Origin: Bacteroidetes bacterium UBA5543
GTDB taxonomy: Bacteria; Bacteroidota; Bacteroidia; Chitinophagales; Chitinophagaceae
Reading direction: 5' to 3'
NCBI GenBank assembly: GCA_002423665.1
Contig: DINJ01000191.1
Coordinates: 786-8,526 of the forward strand
DNA length: 7,741 nucleotides
Below the pieces are notes generated by a model. That model did not search any database, was not told where the DNA came from, and was given only the letters and a program-made list of their open reading frames with translations. This document shows, piece after piece, positions 5,458 to 7,741 of this stretch (position 1 is the stretch's first letter; each line of letters opens with the position of its first letter). The translations under genes and the position numbers were made by a program.

Positions 5458-7512
5458 TTAATTGTGTATCGGCAGGTAACCGTAGTTCTTACCATATTCC
5501 ATCATCTGTCCGTAGAAGCTTTCGGGATATTCCACTTTTACATCAGTGATCTTATCGCCGTTCTTCACAGGCACCAGCTTAGGCTGTATGAAACCTGAGT
5601 ATGGTTTATCACCCAGTTTAGCATAGCGCTCCAGCACTTCTTTGTGCAGGTCCTGGTTTACTTTCACACCATATGTTTCTACCAGCGCTTTACCTGCTGC
5701 ATAATCTCCTTCTGACTTGATACGTTGTATCTCGCGCAGTAATTGGCCAAACAAATCGCGCAGCTTGTTGTAGTCATTTACCTGTACATAGGTTTTACCA
5801 TCCTTCTTCACAAACTCAACTACGTTATCAGTCTTGCCTTTCTCATATACCCAGTAGGCATTCAGGGCACGGTTGCGCATATGCGCTTCTTCTATATTGT
5901 CACCCAGTTTCAGGCGGGTAAGCTGTGTCATAAGGCCGTTCATCATATAGCTGTCATATTCAGCCATACCCACTTCGGTAGTTGGTGCTACGCCGATATC
6001 CACCAGTTTCTGGTCCATAGCATAGTACAGCGCCACCAGGTCAGCACGTGCTTCTTCCAGGCAGGATGCATAGTTTTTCAGAGTCTTGTCCGTTGTTTCC
6101 ACACCGGGGTTGATTTGGCCTGATGCGTGGCCGATACATTCGTGCATATCTGTATGCAGGTCAGATGCCAGGTTGCCATGTTCTTTGATGCGTGCTTTTA
6201 CTTTTTCGTCAGCTACAAACTCATCCAGGAAACCACCTTTTGATTTCGCTACGTTGTAGGCATGTATAATGTTGCTCAATGAAACTGACTTAGAACCATG
6301 GTTCTTGCGAATCCAGTCGGCGTTGGGCAGGTTGATGCCAATCGGCGTACTGGGTGCTGCGTCACCGCTTTCCACTATTGCAGTAATCGCTTTAGCAGTA
6401 ATACCCTTTACTTCTTTTTTCTTGTGGTCTTCCATTAGCGGCGAGTTATCTTCAAACCACTGGGCCTGCTGTGCTATTGCATTGATGCGCTTGGTTGCCT
6501 CCATATCTTTCATAGATACTACGCTTTCAAAGCTACCCTTCTTGCCTATCGCATCCAGGTACACTTCTATAAAACCATTTACAACATCCAGGCGGGATGC
6601 AGTATCATTTACCCAAGCTATGCTGTAATCGTCAAATGTTTTCAGGTCGCCTGTTTTATAATATTCCACCAGCAGTTCCAGCGACTTCTTTTGCTGCTCA
6701 TTTTCAGCAACGGGAATTGCCTTCTCCAACCAGTAAACAATCTTCTCGATAGCCGGTGAGTACATACCGCCCACTTTCCATACTTTTTCTACCACCTGGC
6801 CGTTTTCTTTCATGGTTTTGCTGTTCAGCCCCCAGGATGGCGCATCACCTTTAGTATCAAATTTCGCATAGAAATCTTCTACCTCTTTCTGCGTTACACC
6901 CTCGTAAAAGTTGTTCGAAGAATTAACCACGTTATCAATATCAGGGCGCTGGTCAACCACTTTAGGTTCAATGCTCATATCATACACCAGCGGTGTAATG
7001 CGTGTAACGAAAGCATCAACAGTTTCACCTTCATCCATTGGCAGTTGAGCAGTATTGCTGTTTTTTATTACTTCAGCAAAGTATGCCTCGCTACATTCAG
7101 GTGCGAACTTCTCGTTACCATAATGGTGATGGTACCCGTTGCTGAACCAGAAACGTCCGCAGTATTCCTCAAATTTTTTCCAGTCATCAGTCGTTTTGTC
7201 ACCTTTGTAGCTGCCGTATGCAGCTTCCAGTGTCTTGCGCAGCATAATACCGTACTTGCTCTTCTGGTCGTAAATAATATCACGGCCACAAAGCGCTGCT
7301 TCGTACAGGTAATAAGCCCGTTCTTTCTGTTGAGCGCTCAGTTCATCCCAACCCGGCACCTGGTAGCGCAGGATTTTGATGTCTGCAAACTTTTCCGCCT
7401 CTACGTTGAACTCTTTGGCTTCAGCAGGTTTTTCCTGCCCGCCGTCCTTACATGATGCCATAAACATTTGAGACCCTATTAATGCCATAACAGGTAGTAT
7501 CCACTTTTTCAT
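5458..7512 (-). CDS. Dipeptidyl peptidase III (M49 zinc peptidase), predicted lipoprotein
   Basis: Zinc exopeptidase of family M49, which removes dipeptides from the N-termini of short peptides. The family's two motifs are present: HECIGH (457-462; zinc ligands His457 and His462, catalytic Glu458) and EEARAD (486-491; third zinc ligand Glu487). A conserved N-terminal stretch NGYHHHYGNEKFAP (125-138) fits the family's substrate-cleft region. The length of 684 residues and the 30-residue ligand spacing resemble the Bacteroides-type enzyme (about 675 residues) rather than the eukaryotic one, whose motifs are about 50 apart. The N-terminus is a lipoprotein signal: MKK, a hydrophobic core and the box MASC with Cys21, followed by KDGG. 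The enzyme would thus be membrane-anchored outside the cytoplasm, whereas eukaryotic DPP III is cytosolic. It is transcribed toward the repressor cluster from a promoter about 30 nt upstream of the ATG and is probably monocistronic. No link to the repressor system is shown beyond proximity. Confidence 0.96.
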   Translation of the reverse strand: MKKWILPVMALIGSQMFMASCKDGGQEKPAEAKEFNVEAEKFADIKILRYQVPGWDELSAQQKERAYYLYEAALCGRDIIYDQKSKYGIMLRKTLEAAYGSYKGDKTTDDWKKFEEYCGRFWFSNGYHHHYGNEKFAPECSEAYFAEVIKNSNTAQLPMDEGETVDAFVTRITPLVYDMSIEPKVVDQRPDIDNVVNSSNNFYEGVTQKEVEDFYAKFDTKGDAPSWGLNSKTMKENGQVVEKVWKVGGMYSPAIEKIVYWLEKAIPVAENEQQKKSLELLVEYYKTGDLKTFDDYSIAWVNDTASRLDVVNGFIEVYLDAIGKKGSFESVVSMKDMEATKRINAIAQQAQWFEDNSPLMEDHKKKEVKGITAKAITAIVESGDAAPSTPIGINLPNADWIRKNHGSKSVSLSNIIHAYNVAKSKGGFLDEFVADEKVKARIKEHGNLASDLHTDMHECIGHASGQINPGVETTDKTLKNYASCLEEARADLVALYYAMDQKLVDIGVAPTTEVGMAEYDSYMMNGLMTQLTRLKLGDNIEEAHMRNRALNAYWVYEKGKTDNVVEFVKKDGKTYVQVNDYNKLRDLFGQLLREIQRIKSEGDYAAGKALVETYGVKVNQDLHKEVLERYAKLGDKPYSGFIQPKLVPVKNGDKITDVKVEYPESFYGQMMEYGKNYGYLPIHN

Positions 7513-7540
7513 ATTTGCTTTAAAATTATTTTTCAGGGTT

Positions 7541-7572
7541 TAAAAGTACCCTATTCACCGCAGTATTTAAAA
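7541..7572 (-). promoter_or_regulatory. Promoter of the dipeptidyl peptidase III gene
   Basis: Read on the minus strand, TTTT (7569-7572) lies 20 nt before TACTTTTA (7541-7548), a TAnnTTT -7 box. This leaves a leader of roughly 25 nt before the ATG at 7512, with an A-rich stretch but no Shine-Dalgarno sequence, as is usual in Bacteroidota. The -33 box is a weak match to TTTG. Confidence 0.48.
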
Positions 7573-7593
7573 CAGGGGTGGTAAAATCCCCCT

Positions 7594-7628
7594 TTTGGCG
7601 TAAATATTTAATCTGTACCCTACTTTTG
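7594..7628 (+). promoter_or_regulatory. Promoter of the lipoprotein gene at 7635
   Basis: TACTTTTG (7621-7628) is an exact match to the Bacteroidota -7 consensus TAnnTTTG. TTTG (7594-7597) lies 23 nt upstream, slightly long for the usual spacing. The ATG follows 6 nt after the -7 box, so the transcript should be leaderless or almost so. Confidence 0.58.
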
Positions 7629-7634
7629 CCCCGC

Positions 7635-7741
7635 ATGAAAAAATTAGCATTCGTATTAATACCCCTGCTGGTAGCTTGCGGCAGCAACACCAGCACAGAA
7701 GATATAACACATTTTTACGCTCCTGCTGCAGGTACAGTAGT
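7635..7741 (+). CDS. Lipoprotein of unknown function, 3' partial
   Basis: Only the first 35 complete codons are in the window. The product begins MKKLAFVLIPLLVACGSN, a clear lipoprotein signal peptide: two Lys, a hydrophobic core, and the lipobox LVAC with Cys15 as the predicted lipidated residue. A short Ser/Thr/Asn linker follows, then ITHFYAPAAGTVV. No stop codon occurs in this frame before the window edge. The gene is divergent from the peptidase gene and shares a 122-nt intergenic region with it. A strong -7 box ends 6 nt before the ATG, which supports this start. The mature protein is too short here to assign a family. Confidence 0.82.
   Translation, partial: MKKLAFVLIPLLVACGSNTSTEDITHFYAPAAGTV

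Noticed and set aside
5743..6123. Plus-strand open frames within the dipeptidyl peptidase III gene
   Set aside because: The opposite strand encodes the complete M49 motifs; these frames have no promoter or family signature.

Overview
This window looks like a chromosomal segment from a member of the Bacteroidota, probably a Chitinophagaceae-like or Sphingobacteriales-like organism of moderate GC. The reasons are promoters of the TTTG / TAnnTTTG type, no Shine-Dalgarno sequences, a BlaI-type repressor paired with an M56 membrane peptidase that carries a non-penicillin-binding C-terminal domain, and an M49 peptidase with the short-spaced bacterial zinc motifs. The lineage is an inference from these features; no rRNA or tRNA is present.

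Layout. 1-1532 (+) is the 3' part of a half-size ABC exporter whose 5' end lies outside the window. 1566-2195 and 2182-2808 (+) are two overlapping genes for small exported proteins of unknown function. 2862-3245 (+) is a BlaI/MecI/CopY-family repressor, followed after 2 nt by 3248-4696 (+), an M56 (BlaR1/MecR1-type) membrane metallopeptidase sensor. 4749-5408 (+) is a third small exported protein. A perfect-stem hairpin at 5408-5437 lies between this rightward block and the convergent gene 5458-7512 (-), a lipoprotein-type dipeptidyl peptidase III (M49). A 122-nt divergent promoter region (7513-7634) leads to the first codons of a lipoprotein gene at 7635 (+), cut by the window end. No gene-free stretch exceeds 300 bases.

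Main point. The three small exported proteins and the C-terminal extracytoplasmic part of the M56 sensor are paralogues. All four share the pattern P-x-x-(L/I/F)-N-x-x-x-I-Y, a YL/YI helix, and (N/H)-x-(V/I)-(V/I)-x-(D/E/K)-(K/E/R)-G-x-I-(V/A)-(Y/F)-x-x-x-x-x-G. Three of the four also share DT(V/F)E(V/A)xDP and a (K/R)PA(I/W) segment. The second half resembles a degenerate TonB C-terminal domain. The locus is therefore a repressor plus membrane protease sensor, embedded among stand-alone secreted copies of the sensor's own putative sensing domain. The repressor gene and the last exported gene have promoters with identical box spacing, and each carries an inverted repeat ending in its ATG. A model worth testing is that the BlaI-like repressor controls both, and that the secreted copies are ligands, decoys or partners of the sensor. 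The function and the inducing signal are not visible in the sequence.
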